Shown piece after piece: positions 53,539 to 62,803 of a DNA stretch of 64,000 nt. This DNA comes from Enterocloster asparagiformis. GTDB taxonomy: Bacteria > Bacillota > Clostridia > Lachnospirales > Lachnospiraceae. Below the pieces are notes generated by a model. It did no database searches, was not told where the DNA came from, and was given only the letters and a program-made list of their open reading frames with translations. A program made the translations under genes and the position numbers. The first letter of the stretch is position 1. Each line of letters begins with the position of its first letter. The stretch spans positions 1-64,000 of the forward strand of contig JAGZSY010000022.1 of NCBI GenBank assembly GCA_018380885.1, in the 5' to 3' direction.

Positions 53539-54315
53539 ATGAAAAAGGGATTAAAGGCTGCCGCGCTGGCTCTGGCGTTCAGTATGCTCTCATCCGCGAC
53601 TGCATTCGCGGGCGTCTGGGAGGGACAGGAGGGGGCCTGGCGGTACCGGAACGACGATGGAAGCTATGCTGTCGCTCAGTGGGTAAACGACAAGGAGAAT
53701 TGGTATTATCTGGAAGCAGATGGACTGATGAAAACCGGCTGGTATCAGGATGCGGCGGGCGCGTGGTATTATCTGGAGCCGGACTCCGGTGTGATGGCCG
53801 CCGGCGTTACAAAAAATATCGACGGGGTTGACTATACCTTCGACAGCTCCGGCGTGTGGCTTCAGCCCCAGGCCGCAAGCGGCTGGGACGGCCTCACCTT
53901 CAGGGATCAGGCGATGGACCTTCAGTTCACGGTACCGGATGGGTACTCTATCATAGATCCATCAAGCATGTTAGACAGCTATCCGTATTTGAGGGCTTGC
54001 GCTCAGTCGTCCGATGGTTCAGTTAGGTTCTTCGCAACACTGTACGATATGCCTAATATTGCACAATATAATATCTCCGCTCATGATCTGGCCGTCGCCT
54101 TTGCGAAAGAGTTTCCGAACCGCGCAATCGTTCGCACCGTGGATTTAAACGGTTGTACCTACGAACAGGTTGCAATTCGTACGGACCTCCTGTTTATATC
54201 CAACTCGTATTTCCGCAGAGTGGGGGACGCGATAGTCTGTATCGATACGGACTGCCTCCTCGGCGATAAGGCGCAGTTGGATCAGATTGTCAATTCTATC
54301 AAAAGCTTCAATTAG
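53539..54315 (+). CDS. Secreted protein with cell-wall-binding (CW_1) repeats
   Basis: 258 aa. Signal peptide with AFA-G cleavage at about 24, then three choline-binding-like repeats (GAWRYRNDDGSYAVAQWV, NWYYLEADGLMKTGW, AWYYLEPDSGVMAAG). A C-terminal domain of about 150 residues resembles a PsbP/DUF-type stress domain but is not firmly recognised. The repeats bind wall teichoic or choline-like groups. AAGGAG precedes ATG 53539. It is a single-gene unit with its own promoter and terminator. Confidence 0.82.
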   Translation: MKKGLKAAALALAFSMLSSATAFAGVWEGQEGAWRYRNDDGSYAVAQWVNDKENWYYLEADGLMKTGWYQDAAGAWYYLEPDSGVMAAGVTKNIDGVDYTFDSSGVWLQPQAASGWDGLTFRDQAMDLQFTVPDGYSIIDPSSMLDSYPYLRACAQSSDGSVRFFATLYDMPNIAQYNISAHDLAVAFAKEFPNRAIVRTVDLNGCTYEQVAIRTDLLFISNSYFRRVGDAIVCIDTDCLLGDKAQLDQIVNSIKSFN

Positions 54316-54346
54316 CCTTGCCTTCCAGATAAACAGGTCTTTGAAT

Positions 54347-54391
54347 ACGGCCGGGATTTCCATTTATATGGGAAATCCCGGCCGTTCTATT
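54347..54391. terminator. Terminator between convergent genes
   Basis: ACGGCCGGGATTTCC pairs with GGAAATCCCGGCCGT, followed by a T-rich run on the plus strand. It also lies in place for the convergent RND operon. Confidence 0.85.
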
Positions 54392-54412
54392 TTCGCGCAA
54401 ACGCTCCTCCGG

Positions 54413-57400
54413 TTAATCCGCCATAATCGTCCCCTCGCCTCCCAGTCTCCTGCGCCCCAGGTTATACACCAGCTTGTAGTAGGTGGGCAGCAGGATCAGC
54501 GTCAGCGCAGTGGCGGCTACCAGGCCGCCCACATCCACCAGCGCCAGGCCCTGCATCATCTTTCCGGCCTTTCCGTAGGCCAGAGCGTTGGGCACCATGG
54601 AGATCACGGTGGTGAGGGTGGTCATCAGAATGGGGCGCATGCGGATAGCCCCCGCCTCCACCAGGGCCTCGTCCATCGGCATCAAGGGCAGCAGCTGGTT
54701 TACCGTCTCTACGTAGAGGATGCCGTTGTTCACCACCGTGCCCACCAGCATCAGGAAGCCCAGCATGGAGACCATGCTGATGGGGCTGTCCGCCAGGTAC
54801 AGAAGGCCGAAGGAGCCGATCAGGCTGAAGGGGATGGTGGTCATCACCATCAGGGAGAACTTGGGCGATTCAAACTGGATGGCCATCACGATGAAGATCA
54901 AAAACACTCCCGTCACCAGGGCGCCTCCCATGGCGCCCAGCTCCTCGCCCATCATCTTCTCCATGGAGTTGGAGGCCATCTCCACCTCATCCGGCATATC
55001 CCACTGGGACACAAATTTCTTCACATCCTTCTCTGCGGTTTTCCGGTAATCGGCCTGGGGTTCCATGGTAATGGACACCTGGTACTGCTTATCCTTGCGC
55101 GATATCTGCTGCGGGCTGTCCTCGTAGCGTATCTGCGCCAGGTCCTCCAGCGGCAGAGCCGTGCCCGAGGCCGTGGGAATCATCATCCCCTGCAATTTAT
55201 CGATGGTGTCGTACCGGTCGGCGGCGTACTCCACCCTGATATCCATATCCTCGCCGTTCACGCGGATGGTGGAGGCCTTGACGCCGCTTAAACTGCTGTA
55301 TATCATGGAGCCGATCCCGGCCGGCGTCAGCCCCTCCGCCTGGGCGGCCACCGGGTCGATATCCACCTTGACCACGGGGGCCGCGTTCTCCACCGAGGAG
55401 TGAACCTGCAGCACGTCATCCCGCTGCCGCAGCTGCTCCGTCAGATCGCCGGCCGCCGCCTTAAGCGCCTGGTAATCCGTGCTCTGCAAATCGATTTCGA
55501 TCTCGTCCCCTCCGCTCATGGCGCTGGAGCCGGTGGTGCTGCCCTGTTCCAGGGACACGGACATATCCTTGTAGCGCTCCGTCTCCCGACGCCACTTGTC
55601 GATCACCTCATCGGTGGAAAGCTTCCGGTCGTCCTTCAGATAAGCGCTTAAGGTGACGTCACCTCCGCCGGTCATGCTTAAGCCGCTGGAGCCGTAGGTC
55701 ACAAGGTAGTGGTCCACATCCTCATCCCCCATCACCATCTGCTCCAGCCCGGCCAGCGTCTCGTTGACCGCCTCCACGGACAGGCCCGGCTTTGTCTTGA
55801 CGGTCATCTGCACAATACCCTCATCCACGGAGGCCATCAGGTCCATATCCAGCCGGGACGCCATGAGCAGCGCCAGCGCCAGCAGCAGGACGCTGGTGCC
55901 CATGACCAGCTTGGTCCGCGGAATGACGGCGGGCATATGGCTGCGGTACCAGCTCTGCATGGACTTTATGAGACCATTTACCGGCGCACGGTCGTTTTCC
56001 CGGGGATGCCACTGGTAAAAGCAAAGGGGCACGATGCTCACCGCTGAGAACAGGGAGGCGATCATACAGAACACAATTGTAAAGCCCAGCGGCTTGAACA
56101 GCTGGCCCGACATGCCGCTTAGCAGCGCCAGGGGAAGAAATACCACGCAGGTGGTGATGGTTCCGCCGGTGATGGAGCCGATCATCATGCGGCTGCCCTC
56201 GATGGCCGCGTCGTAAAAGTTCATCTTTTCCTTGGCTCTGAAGCAGCCGTCCAGCACGTTGATGGAGTTATCCACCATCATGCCCACGCCCAGCACCAGG
56301 GAGGTTAAGGAAATGACGTTCAGGGAGAAGCCCATGGCGCTCATTGCGATCAGAGCCAGCACAATGGAGACCGGAATGGAGGTGCCGACGATGACGGACG
56401 CCCGCAAATCCCCGTAAAACAGCCACAGGATGACCATGGACAGCAGCACCGCTATGATCATGGTCTGGAACACATTGGATATCGATTGCTCGATCATCTC
56501 GCTGGAATCATTGATCACCGTGATCTCGATGCCCGGATTGGTGACGCGCAGCTGATCGATCTGCTCTGTGACCTCCCTGGAGACGTCGATGGCTGTGGCG
56601 CTCTGCTGCTTTTTGATCCCCACGGAAATGACATCATTGCCGTTGTAACGGCCGATAGAATCCGCCTCCTCCAGAGCGCTGTACACATTGGCTATGTCGG
56701 AGAGATGGATCACATCCCCGCCTGCCAGGGGAATGGCGATGGATTTTAAGCTCTCGGCATCGTCGTAATCGTTCCCCACGCTGACGTCCAGATTCCGCCG
56801 CCCCACATTGATATTCCCCGCGGGGATAGTGAAATCCGCCGCTCCCACCAGCTGGGCCACAGCCGACATGCTCAGGTGATACTGCTCCATTTTCTCCGGG
56901 ATCAGCTCCACCCGGATATAGCCGGACTGTCCGCCGGACAGCGACACCTCGCCCACAGAGCTCAGCTTCTCAAACTGGGGGACAATGTTGTTGTCCACGT
57001 ATGTATACAGGTTTTCGTCCACCTGGCCGCTGACCGCCAGCGTGATCACCGGCTGGGCGTTCATATCCATCTCCAGAATATTTGGCTCCTCAATGTCGTC
57101 GGGCAGCTGGCTGCGGATTCCGTCAATGGCCTTTTTCAGGTTGATGTAGGCGGTGTCAATGTTGGTTCCGTACTTGTACTGCACCAGGGCGATGGCGACG
57201 TTTTCCTGGGAAAACGTCTGCACCGTGTCCACCCCGTCTAAGGACGAGATCGCGTCCTCCTGCTTCATAGTGATCAGGTCGTTTATATCCTCCGGGCTGG
57301 CCCCGGCGTAAACAGTGCTCACCACCAGCATAGGCAGCTCCATCTCGGGCGTCAGCTCAAGCTTTGTTCCCATCAGAGACTGAACGCCGAAATAAGCGAT

Positions 57401-57463
57401 TGTGATCAGGCACAGAACGATGGTCACCGGCCGTTTTACCGCAAACTTTGTGATATTCACCAT
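54413..57463 (-). CDS. RND-family efflux permease (HAE1/AcrB-like)
   Basis: 1016 aa, the full RND architecture: helix 1 (FAVKRPVTIVLCLITIAYFGV), a large outside porter domain, helices 2-6, a second outside domain and helices 7-12. Helix 4 carries GVGMMVDNSIN, with one Asp where AcrB has two, so the proton relay is reduced. Partner MFP adaptor lies 2 bp upstream. There is no outer-membrane factor, as expected for a monoderm; substrates may be lipids or drugs at the membrane. AGGTG precedes the start. Confidence 0.95.
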   Translation of the reverse strand: MVNITKFAVKRPVTIVLCLITIAYFGVQSLMGTKLELTPEMELPMLVVSTVYAGASPEDINDLITMKQEDAISSLDGVDTVQTFSQENVAIALVQYKYGTNIDTAYINLKKAIDGIRSQLPDDIEEPNILEMDMNAQPVITLAVSGQVDENLYTYVDNNIVPQFEKLSSVGEVSLSGGQSGYIRVELIPEKMEQYHLSMSAVAQLVGAADFTIPAGNINVGRRNLDVSVGNDYDDAESLKSIAIPLAGGDVIHLSDIANVYSALEEADSIGRYNGNDVISVGIKKQQSATAIDVSREVTEQIDQLRVTNPGIEITVINDSSEMIEQSISNVFQTMIIAVLLSMVILWLFYGDLRASVIVGTSIPVSIVLALIAMSAMGFSLNVISLTSLVLGVGMMVDNSINVLDGCFRAKEKMNFYDAAIEGSRMMIGSITGGTITTCVVFLPLALLSGMSGQLFKPLGFTIVFCMIASLFSAVSIVPLCFYQWHPRENDRAPVNGLIKSMQSWYRSHMPAVIPRTKLVMGTSVLLLALALLMASRLDMDLMASVDEGIVQMTVKTKPGLSVEAVNETLAGLEQMVMGDEDVDHYLVTYGSSGLSMTGGGDVTLSAYLKDDRKLSTDEVIDKWRRETERYKDMSVSLEQGSTTGSSAMSGGDEIEIDLQSTDYQALKAAAGDLTEQLRQRDDVLQVHSSVENAAPVVKVDIDPVAAQAEGLTPAGIGSMIYSSLSGVKASTIRVNGEDMDIRVEYAADRYDTIDKLQGMMIPTASGTALPLEDLAQIRYEDSPQQISRKDKQYQVSITMEPQADYRKTAEKDVKKFVSQWDMPDEVEMASNSMEKMMGEELGAMGGALVTGVFLIFIVMAIQFESPKFSLMVMTTIPFSLIGSFGLLYLADSPISMVSMLGFLMLVGTVVNNGILYVETVNQLLPLMPMDEALVEAGAIRMRPILMTTLTTVISMVPNALAYGKAGKMMQGLALVDVGGLVAATALTLILLPTYYKLVYNLGRRRLGGEGTIMAD

Positions 57464-57465
57464 AA

Positions 57466-58539
57466 CTACTCACCTGCTTCCTGCTGCGCTTCGTCCAAAA
57501 GCACCTGGGCCCCGTCCACCAGCTCATTGCTCCAGCTGGTGATCACCCGGCTGTCCGGAAGCAGACCCGATTTCACTTCCATCCGCTCCGAATCGTAGAT
57601 TCCTCCCTCAATCATGGCCTGTTTCGCCGCGCCGTCCTCGAAGCAGTACACAAACGGCTCCCCGCCCGCATAGTTCACCGCGTCCACCGGCACGGTCATG
57701 ACATTCTCCGCCCGGTCCATCACCACTGTCAGCTTCACCTTGGTGCCGTTGGTCAGTCCCTCCGCCCAGCTCAGCTCCGCCTTCACGTCGTACAGTCCGG
57801 TGGATGGGTTCACCATAGAACCGATCTCCGTCACCCGGCCGCTGTAGTCCGTGCCGTTTTTCGCCACAGCCACGGTATCCCCGGCCGCCAGGCTGAGCCT
57901 GGTTTTCTCCGTGACACCGAATTTTACCTGGGCCTGGCCTCCGGCTGAGATCACGCAAATCTCCGTGGTCGTGGAAATGTGGTCGTGGGGCTCCACATTT
58001 CTGGTCTCTACCGCGCCGCTGATAGGCGCGGTCACCGTGGTGTATTCCAGCTGCAAATCGTACTGGTGCTTGGCGGACTCATAGGCCAGTTTGGCTCTGG
58101 CGGCCCCGTCCCTGGCCTGCTCCATGGACTGCTGGGACACATAGCCGCCCACATAGAGCGGCTCGATCCGCGCGTACTCCCGCTCCGCCTCGTCGGCGGC
58201 TACCCGGGCCGATTCCGTCTGCAGCTTTAAGGACGTCAGCGCGTCGGAGTCAATTTTGCAGAGCGCCTGGCCCGCCTGGACCTGATCGCCGGCCTGGAAA
58301 TAGACCTCCAGCACCTCGCCGCCGATCTTGGGCAGCACCGCCGCCCGGGACTGGGGCTCCACCGTGCCGGTGAGCTCCGTGTACAGGACGATATCCGCGG
58401 TCCGGGGCGTCTCTGCGGACACGGTAGGCCGCGCCTCATACTCCTCCGGCTTCTCCGTCCCCTTGACGATCCGAAAGATCAGCCCTCCGGCCGCCAGCAC
58501 AATGACCGCGCCCAAAATCAAAACGTTTCTTTTCTTCAT
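57466..58539 (-). CDS. RND efflux adaptor (membrane fusion protein)
   Basis: About 357 aa. One N-terminal helix anchors it. A split biotinyl-lipoyl domain (AAVLPKIGGEVLEVYFQAGDQVQAGQALCKID and TVTAPISGAVETRNVEPHD) flanks a coiled-coil hairpin (about 90-160), followed by beta-barrel and membrane-proximal domains. ATG 58539 follows GGAGGAGG and lies one base after the tetR stop. It is co-transcribed with and partners the RND permease. Confidence 0.94.
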   Translation of the reverse strand: MKKRNVLILGAVIVLAAGGLIFRIVKGTEKPEEYEARPTVSAETPRTADIVLYTELTGTVEPQSRAAVLPKIGGEVLEVYFQAGDQVQAGQALCKIDSDALTSLKLQTESARVAADEAEREYARIEPLYVGGYVSQQSMEQARDGAARAKLAYESAKHQYDLQLEYTTVTAPISGAVETRNVEPHDHISTTTEICVISAGGQAQVKFGVTEKTRLSLAAGDTVAVAKNGTDYSGRVTEIGSMVNPSTGLYDVKAELSWAEGLTNGTKVKLTVVMDRAENVMTVPVDAVNYAGGEPFVYCFEDGAAKQAMIEGGIYDSERMEVKSGLLPDSRVITSWSNELVDGAQVLLDEAQQEAGE

Positions 58540-58540
58540 C

Positions 58541-59170
58541 TCAATCCTCCTCCTTTCTTCTGATTCCCTGTTCCAATATGCGCAGCTGCGCTCTGACCGC
58601 TTCCCCCAGCTTTTCCGGCTCGGAACACCGGTCAAACCACAGCAGCACCGCCTTATCGATGATCGCCATCCCCATATCCACGGCGCAGGACAGACCGTCC
58701 TCGTCCAGTCCGGGATAGCGGGGCCGGTCCAGCGCCTTAAAGCACGCCTTTCCCCGGTCCCTCCACCGCTCTTCCCGGTAATACGCCTGCTTCACCCGCG
58801 CAAACGCCGACCTGCAGCCCTCGTCATCCGCTATATGCTTGTAAACCCGGGAATACATCCTTCCCGCATCATTTTCAACCAACAGATAAAACACGTACTC
58901 CATGCTGTCGCAGAAAATTCCGCCGCACCTGCGGAAGGCTTCCTCCAGCAGTCCCTCCATATCCCCAGCCAAAGTCTTAAGCATAGTGGAAAACATATCA
59001 TCCTTTCCATCAAAATAAGTGTAGAAGCTGGCCCGGGAGATACCCGCCCTGCGGATCAGCCTGCTGACGGTGATCTGCGCGTAGGGGCGCATTAAAAACT
59101 CGTCGCGCATGGCCTCCAGGATCATCCGCTGCTTGCGGGTGCTCAGATTTATAAATTTTTCCGTTGGCAT
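58541..59170 (-). CDS. TetR-family regulator of the RND efflux operon
   Basis: 209 aa. N-terminal HTH: ITVSRLIRRAGISRASFYTYFDGKDDMF (about 33-60). The C-terminal ligand domain has no recognised subfamily. It is the first gene of the efflux operon, with a one-base gap to the adaptor, and a promoter with a TTGTC-N5-GACAA palindrome over the -35 box lies upstream, so autorepression is likely. Confidence 0.92.
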   Translation of the reverse strand: MPTEKFINLSTRKQRMILEAMRDEFLMRPYAQITVSRLIRRAGISRASFYTYFDGKDDMFSTMLKTLAGDMEGLLEEAFRRCGGIFCDSMEYVFYLLVENDAGRMYSRVYKHIADDEGCRSAFARVKQAYYREERWRDRGKACFKALDRPRYPGLDEDGLSCAVDMGMAIIDKAVLLWFDRCSEPEKLGEAVRAQLRILEQGIRRKEED

Positions 59171-59222
59171 ACCCTCTCACCTCCTTGGCGCGGCGCAGGC
59201 CCGCCGGCAGTCATAATCATAC

Positions 59223-59250
59223 ATTATAAAAATATTTGTCTAACTGACAA
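59223..59250 (-). promoter_or_regulatory. Promoter of the tetR-RND operon
   Basis: TTGTCA (59245-59250), 16-bp spacer, TATAAT (59223-59228) on the minus strand. Confidence 0.65.
59236..59250. promoter_or_regulatory. Probable TetR operator
   Basis: TTGTCTAACTGACAA, an inverted repeat with 5-bp arms, overlaps the -35 box. Confidence 0.55.
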
Positions 59251-59251
59251 T

Positions 59252-59304
59252 GGGCAGATTGGGGCCCGGTGCACAAGTTTTGTGCACCGGGCCCCAATCT
59301 GCCC
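59252..59304. repeat. Perfect 25-bp inverted repeat with 3-nt loop
   Basis: Arms at 59252-59276 and 59280-59304 are exact complements around GTT. It lies between two minus-strand tetR genes, just after the stop of the second. T run is weak on both strands, so it may be a terminator, an RNA stop element or a mobile palindrome. Confidence 0.85.
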
Positions 59305-59309
59305 AACTT

Positions 59310-59879
59310 TTATTCCGGTTGTTCCGTGCTGCGCCTCAGCGCTTCCACTATATTTTCCCCAAACATCACATGCAGCCTGTGCAGGGTCCGCTGGATAGGC
59401 GGCCTCTCACCGCTCTCCAGCCATTCCATCATAAAGCCCTTGACAGCGTGCTGGTAGAAGCGGCTGACCAGCGCTTTATCCTCGTCCGAGGCCGGTATAT
59501 CCCGGGATACAATCTCTACCAGATGATCGAAGATAGCGGCGCTGGCCTTGTCCAGATACCGCTTCACCTCGCTGCCCGAGGACTGATTCAGATTGTAAAA
59601 CAGCGCCCTGTGGCTGATCATGCTGTCCAGCCCCCGTACAATGAATTCCTCCGAGTCGCAGCTGTTCATGTCCCTCTCAATCTGTTCCATCAGCTGCTGG
59701 GCTTCCATGTTTAAATATTCCTCCAGCACCTCGTACACGTCCTGGTAGTGATAGTAGAAGGTATTTCTGGAGATTTGACAGTTGTCGGTGATCTCCTTTA
59801 CCGTTATCTTATCCACGGGCTTTTCCGAGGCCAGCTCGGCGAAAGCCCGCAATATCTCTCGTTTTGTCAGTGTCGCCAC
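59310..59879 (-). CDS. TetR/AcrR-family transcriptional regulator
   Basis: About 189 aa. The HTH is ITVKEITDNCQISRNTFYYHYQDVYEVLEEYL. The C-terminal half is helical (ALVSRFYQHAVKGFMMEWL), typical of the TetR group often found beside membrane proteins. GTG 59879 is preferred because AGAGGG is 7 bases upstream; ATG 59885 would sit almost on the site. Target genes are not clear; both the upstream DUF362 gene and the efflux operon are near. Confidence 0.88.
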   Translation of the reverse strand: MATLTKREILRAFAELASEKPVDKITVKEITDNCQISRNTFYYHYQDVYEVLEEYLNMEAQQLMEQIERDMNSCDSEEFIVRGLDSMISHRALFYNLNQSSGSEVKRYLDKASAAIFDHLVEIVSRDIPASDEDKALVSRFYQHAVKGFMMEWLESGERPPIQRTLHRLHVMFGENIVEALRRSTEQPE

Positions 59880-59962
59880 GCACATTCCCTCTTTGCTTCC
59901 ACAGTTTGGGAATATTATACAGCAATTACCGCCCTGACACAAGCGCGGTTTTTCTCATCTCC

Positions 59963-60841
59963 TCAGTCCAGAACCACCAGCTCGTACTCCCGGCTTCCCA
60001 GCCCCAGCGCCTGGGCGGCCTCCACCGTGTGGATACCGTTACGGCTCTCCATGCGCTCGATCAGCGCCGCCTTGCCGCTGTCCGGGGAGCTGTAGACCGC
60101 GTCCACGCAGGCCTGGTCCAGGGCCACCGGGTCCAGGGAAGCGAAAATGCCCAGGTCCGCCATCTCCGGGTCGTGGGGATGGGCGTCGCAGTCGCAGTCC
60201 ACGGACAGCTTGTTGGCCACATTGATATAGACGATGTTCTCCCGGCCCATAAAGTCCATCACCGCCTTGTCCGCGTCCGCCATGGACTCCAGGAAGGAAT
60301 CGTGGTCCGACGTAAACATATCTTCCGCAGACATGCTGGTGGCGGAGTTGTGAATCCAGAGCTTGCCGCGCGAGGAAGCCACACCGATGGACATATTCTT
60401 CAGCGCGCCGCCGAAGCCGCCCATGGCGTGCCCCTTGAAATGGCTCAGCATCAGCATGGAATCGTAATTTTTGAGGTGGGTGCCCACGTAATTTTCCTTC
60501 AGATGGTTTCCGCCCTCCACCGGAATCGCCATATCGCCGTCCTCGTCCATGATGTCGCAGGGCGCAATGGCCATAAACCCGTGCTTCTCCATGGTATCCC
60601 AATGGGCCTCAGTGGTATTGCGCCTGCCAGCGTAGGCCGTGTTGCACTCCACGATGGTGCCCTTCAGCTCCTGCACCAGATCCCTGATCAGGCCGGGATC
60701 CAGGAAATTGTGGCCGCCCGGCTCGCCGGTGGAGATTTTCACAGCCACCTTTCCCCCAAGACTTGCGCCCATGGCCTGGTAGATGCGGATCAGAGACCTG
60801 GACGTGATTTCCGATGTGAAATATACCTTTGATTTTTCCAT
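59963..60841 (-). CDS. DUF362-domain protein
   Basis: About 292 aa. The family hallmarks GKVAVKISTGEPGGHNFLDPGLIRDLV, ECNTAYAGRRNTTEAHW and LMLSHFKGHAMGGFGGALKNMSIGVASSRGK are present. Some family members carry a ferredoxin domain; this one does not. Function is unknown, with links to iron-sulfur or redox metabolism proposed. ATG 60841 follows AAGGAGG; the frame reaches 60913 without a site. Confidence 0.9.
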   Translation of the reverse strand: MEKSKVYFTSEITSRSLIRIYQAMGASLGGKVAVKISTGEPGGHNFLDPGLIRDLVQELKGTIVECNTAYAGRRNTTEAHWDTMEKHGFMAIAPCDIMDEDGDMAIPVEGGNHLKENYVGTHLKNYDSMLMLSHFKGHAMGGFGGALKNMSIGVASSRGKLWIHNSATSMSAEDMFTSDHDSFLESMADADKAVMDFMGRENIVYINVANKLSVDCDCDAHPHDPEMADLGIFASLDPVALDQACVDAVYSSPDSGKAALIERMESRNGIHTVEAAQALGLGSREYELVVLD

Positions 60842-61008
60842 TTGTTCCTCCTTGCATGATGGTAATTTTCTATTTATTGGGTATATTACACCTTGGAGCG
60901 CGCTCCATGTCAAATGTTTTTTTCAGGAAAGGCAAAACTCCGATACGCGCCGCGACCTATCCGCGTCAGCCCTTCAAAACAGGGATTTCGCCGCCACCGC
61001 CGCACGGC

Positions 61009-61048
61009 CCAAAAAAGGAGGCCGTTCCGGACAGAACAGCCCCCTTCA
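61009..61048 (-). terminator. Terminator of the flavodoxin-type gene
   Basis: AGGGGGCTGTTC pairs imperfectly with GAACGGCCTCCT, followed by six T on the minus strand. Confidence 0.75.
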
Positions 61049-61062
61049 GGGTAATTTTCATG

Positions 61063-61683
61063 TCAGCGGATAAAATTCGTCCACTGGTGACTCTCATATT
61101 CCGGCGCCGGGACGCCGCATCTGCGCCCCGCCTCGATGCTCCGCAGCAGCCAGACCATGTTCATGGCCAGAGTCCGCATGGTCTGAAGTCCTTCCAGGTC
61201 CTGCTCTACCTCCTCAGGCGCGGAGCCGTGCACCTGGTTCCAGTACTGGGACGACACCACCGGCATATTGCTGATCGTGAAATACTTGTTCAGCCGGTCA
61301 AAGGCCGCGCTGGCCCCGCCCCTGCGGCAGGACACCACGCTGGCCCCCAGCTTTCCCGCCATGCGCCCTCCCGCGCTGTAGAAAAGCCGGTCGAGAAAGG
61401 CCGTGATCTGTCCCGAGGGACCGGCGTAGTACACCGGTGAGCCCACCACAATGGCGTCAAACTCATCCAGCCGCTCCGCCACCTGATTGACCAGATCGTT
61501 GAAGGCGCAGCGCCCCGTGCGCTCGCAGGCCCCGCAGGCAATGCAGCCGGCCACGGGCTTTTTTCCCAGATACAAAAGCTCCGAAGCAATGCCGTTTTCC
61601 GCCAGGATGCGCTCCACCTCGCGCAGCGCCGTGTAGGTGCAGCCTAACTCGTTGGGGCTGCCGTTGATCAATAATGCTTTCAT
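61063..61683 (-). CDS. Flavodoxin-family NAD(P)H-dependent reductase
   Basis: 206 aa. FMN-binding loop GSPNELGCTYTALRE at the N-terminus and GSPVYYAGPSGQITAFLDRLFY (isoalloxazine loop). A Cys-rich stretch GCIACGACERTGRC in between resembles iron-sulfur flavoproteins, which could hold a 4Fe-4S cluster. It probably reduces quinones, azo or nitro compounds, or acts as an electron carrier. It stands alone, minus strand. Confidence 0.88.
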   Translation of the reverse strand: MKALLINGSPNELGCTYTALREVERILAENGIASELLYLGKKPVAGCIACGACERTGRCAFNDLVNQVAERLDEFDAIVVGSPVYYAGPSGQITAFLDRLFYSAGGRMAGKLGASVVSCRRGGASAAFDRLNKYFTISNMPVVSSQYWNQVHGSAPEEVEQDLEGLQTMRTLAMNMVWLLRSIEAGRRCGVPAPEYESHQWTNFIR

Positions 61684-61707
61684 TGTTTAAACCTCCGCTT
61701 TTTTCTT

Positions 61708-61735
61708 GCAGCGGCCGCTTCCGCAGGGCCGCTGC
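61708..61735. repeat. GC-rich stem-loop downstream of the wall-repeat gene
   Basis: GCAGCGGCC (61708-61716) and GGCCGCTGC (61727-61735) form a 9-bp stem after the stop of the minus-strand gene at 61778. No T run follows on that strand, so a terminator role is uncertain. Confidence 0.45.
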
Positions 61736-61777
61736 GCCGGATTTTCGTTGCTTGTAACTGTGATCCACCCGGAGCGT

Positions 61778-62803
61778 CTACTGAATCCACGCCCCGTCGC
61801 TCCCCACGTAATACCCGTCCGGCGTGGTGGTGTCGTGCAGCATCTGCCCGCTCTCCACACAGTAATACCACTTCCCGTTCCAGTCGATCCAGCCGGTCAC
61901 CATGTACCCGTTTCCGTCGAAGAAATACCAGTAATTGTCAATATACTGCCAGTTATTGACCGTATAGCTGCGATCCGCGTTACAGTACCACCAGCCCACG
62001 CCGTCCTTCAGCCACGCGCCGCTTGTGGAACCGCCGGGGCCGGACGAGCTGCCGTTCACTGAGGAGCCCGACTTTGAATTGCCTCGGATTTCCGAAGCCT
62101 CGGAGGAGGTCACATACCACTCATCAGACGTCTCCCAGCTCCCCTTGTTGGAGGAATTGTACACGCCCCGCACCCGGAACGTGTAGGTGCCGCTCTGGGT
62201 GAAATAGCCGGAGAAGTCGTAGGAGGTATCGGATGTTGACAGTATGGAGGAAGCCGTGCTGTCGCCCCGGTAAAGGCGCACCTCGTAGCGCTTGGCGTCC
62301 TCGCCGTCGTTCCAGTAGGCGGTGCCGTCGGACTCATCCCACTCCAGGCCGTCCACGTCCAGCTCGTAGTCGCTGTCGTCGTCGTCATCGTCGTCGTCCA
62401 GAGCCTCCAGCGTGATATAGACCCGGAAGGTGTCGGAGCTGGAGCGGCTCACGGACGTCACCGTGCCGTCGTCACCGCTGAGGCTCACATCGCTCTTGGT
62501 CAGGCCGCTGGTTGGGAAGTAGTAATCCTCCGCCGCGGTCAGCGTGACCTTCAGCTTCGGCTTATCCCCGTCTTCCCACTCGTCCCTGGGCTCATTGGTG
62601 ACCTCCACATCCTCCACATCGTAACGGCCGGACCTGGAAGTGACATCCACATCACTGCCGCTGTCCCCGGCTACGATCTCGGAGTCAATGCGCAGGGAAA
62701 TACTGGAAATCTTATTCCCGGTCGCCGCCGAGGCTGAGAACGGCAGCATAGCGGCCAGCGCAGCGGTCAGCAGGCAGGCGGCGGCATTTTTTAGAATTCT
62801 CAT
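61778..62803 (-). CDS. Secreted wall-binding protein with Fn3-like domain and poly-Asp run
   Basis: 341 aa. Signal peptide ends ASA-A at about 27. A beta-rich N-domain (about 28-135) is followed by a run of eight Asp near residue 136-143, an Fn3-like domain (about 150-235, TFRVRGVYN), a Ser/Gly linker and three or four CW_1 aromatic repeats (GWWYCNADRSYTVNNW, YWYFFDGNGYMVTGW, KWYYCVESGQML). It likely attaches non-covalently to the wall; the Asp run may bind calcium. AAGGGGG precedes the start. Confidence 0.85.
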   Translation of the reverse strand: MRILKNAAACLLTAALAAMLPFSASAATGNKISSISLRIDSEIVAGDSGSDVDVTSRSGRYDVEDVEVTNEPRDEWEDGDKPKLKVTLTAAEDYYFPTSGLTKSDVSLSGDDGTVTSVSRSSSDTFRVYITLEALDDDDDDDDSDYELDVDGLEWDESDGTAYWNDGEDAKRYEVRLYRGDSTASSILSTSDTSYDFSGYFTQSGTYTFRVRGVYNSSNKGSWETSDEWYVTSSEASEIRGNSKSGSSVNGSSSGPGGSTSGAWLKDGVGWWYCNADRSYTVNNWQYIDNYWYFFDGNGYMVTGWIDWNGKWYYCVESGQMLHDTTTPDGYYVGSDGAWIQ

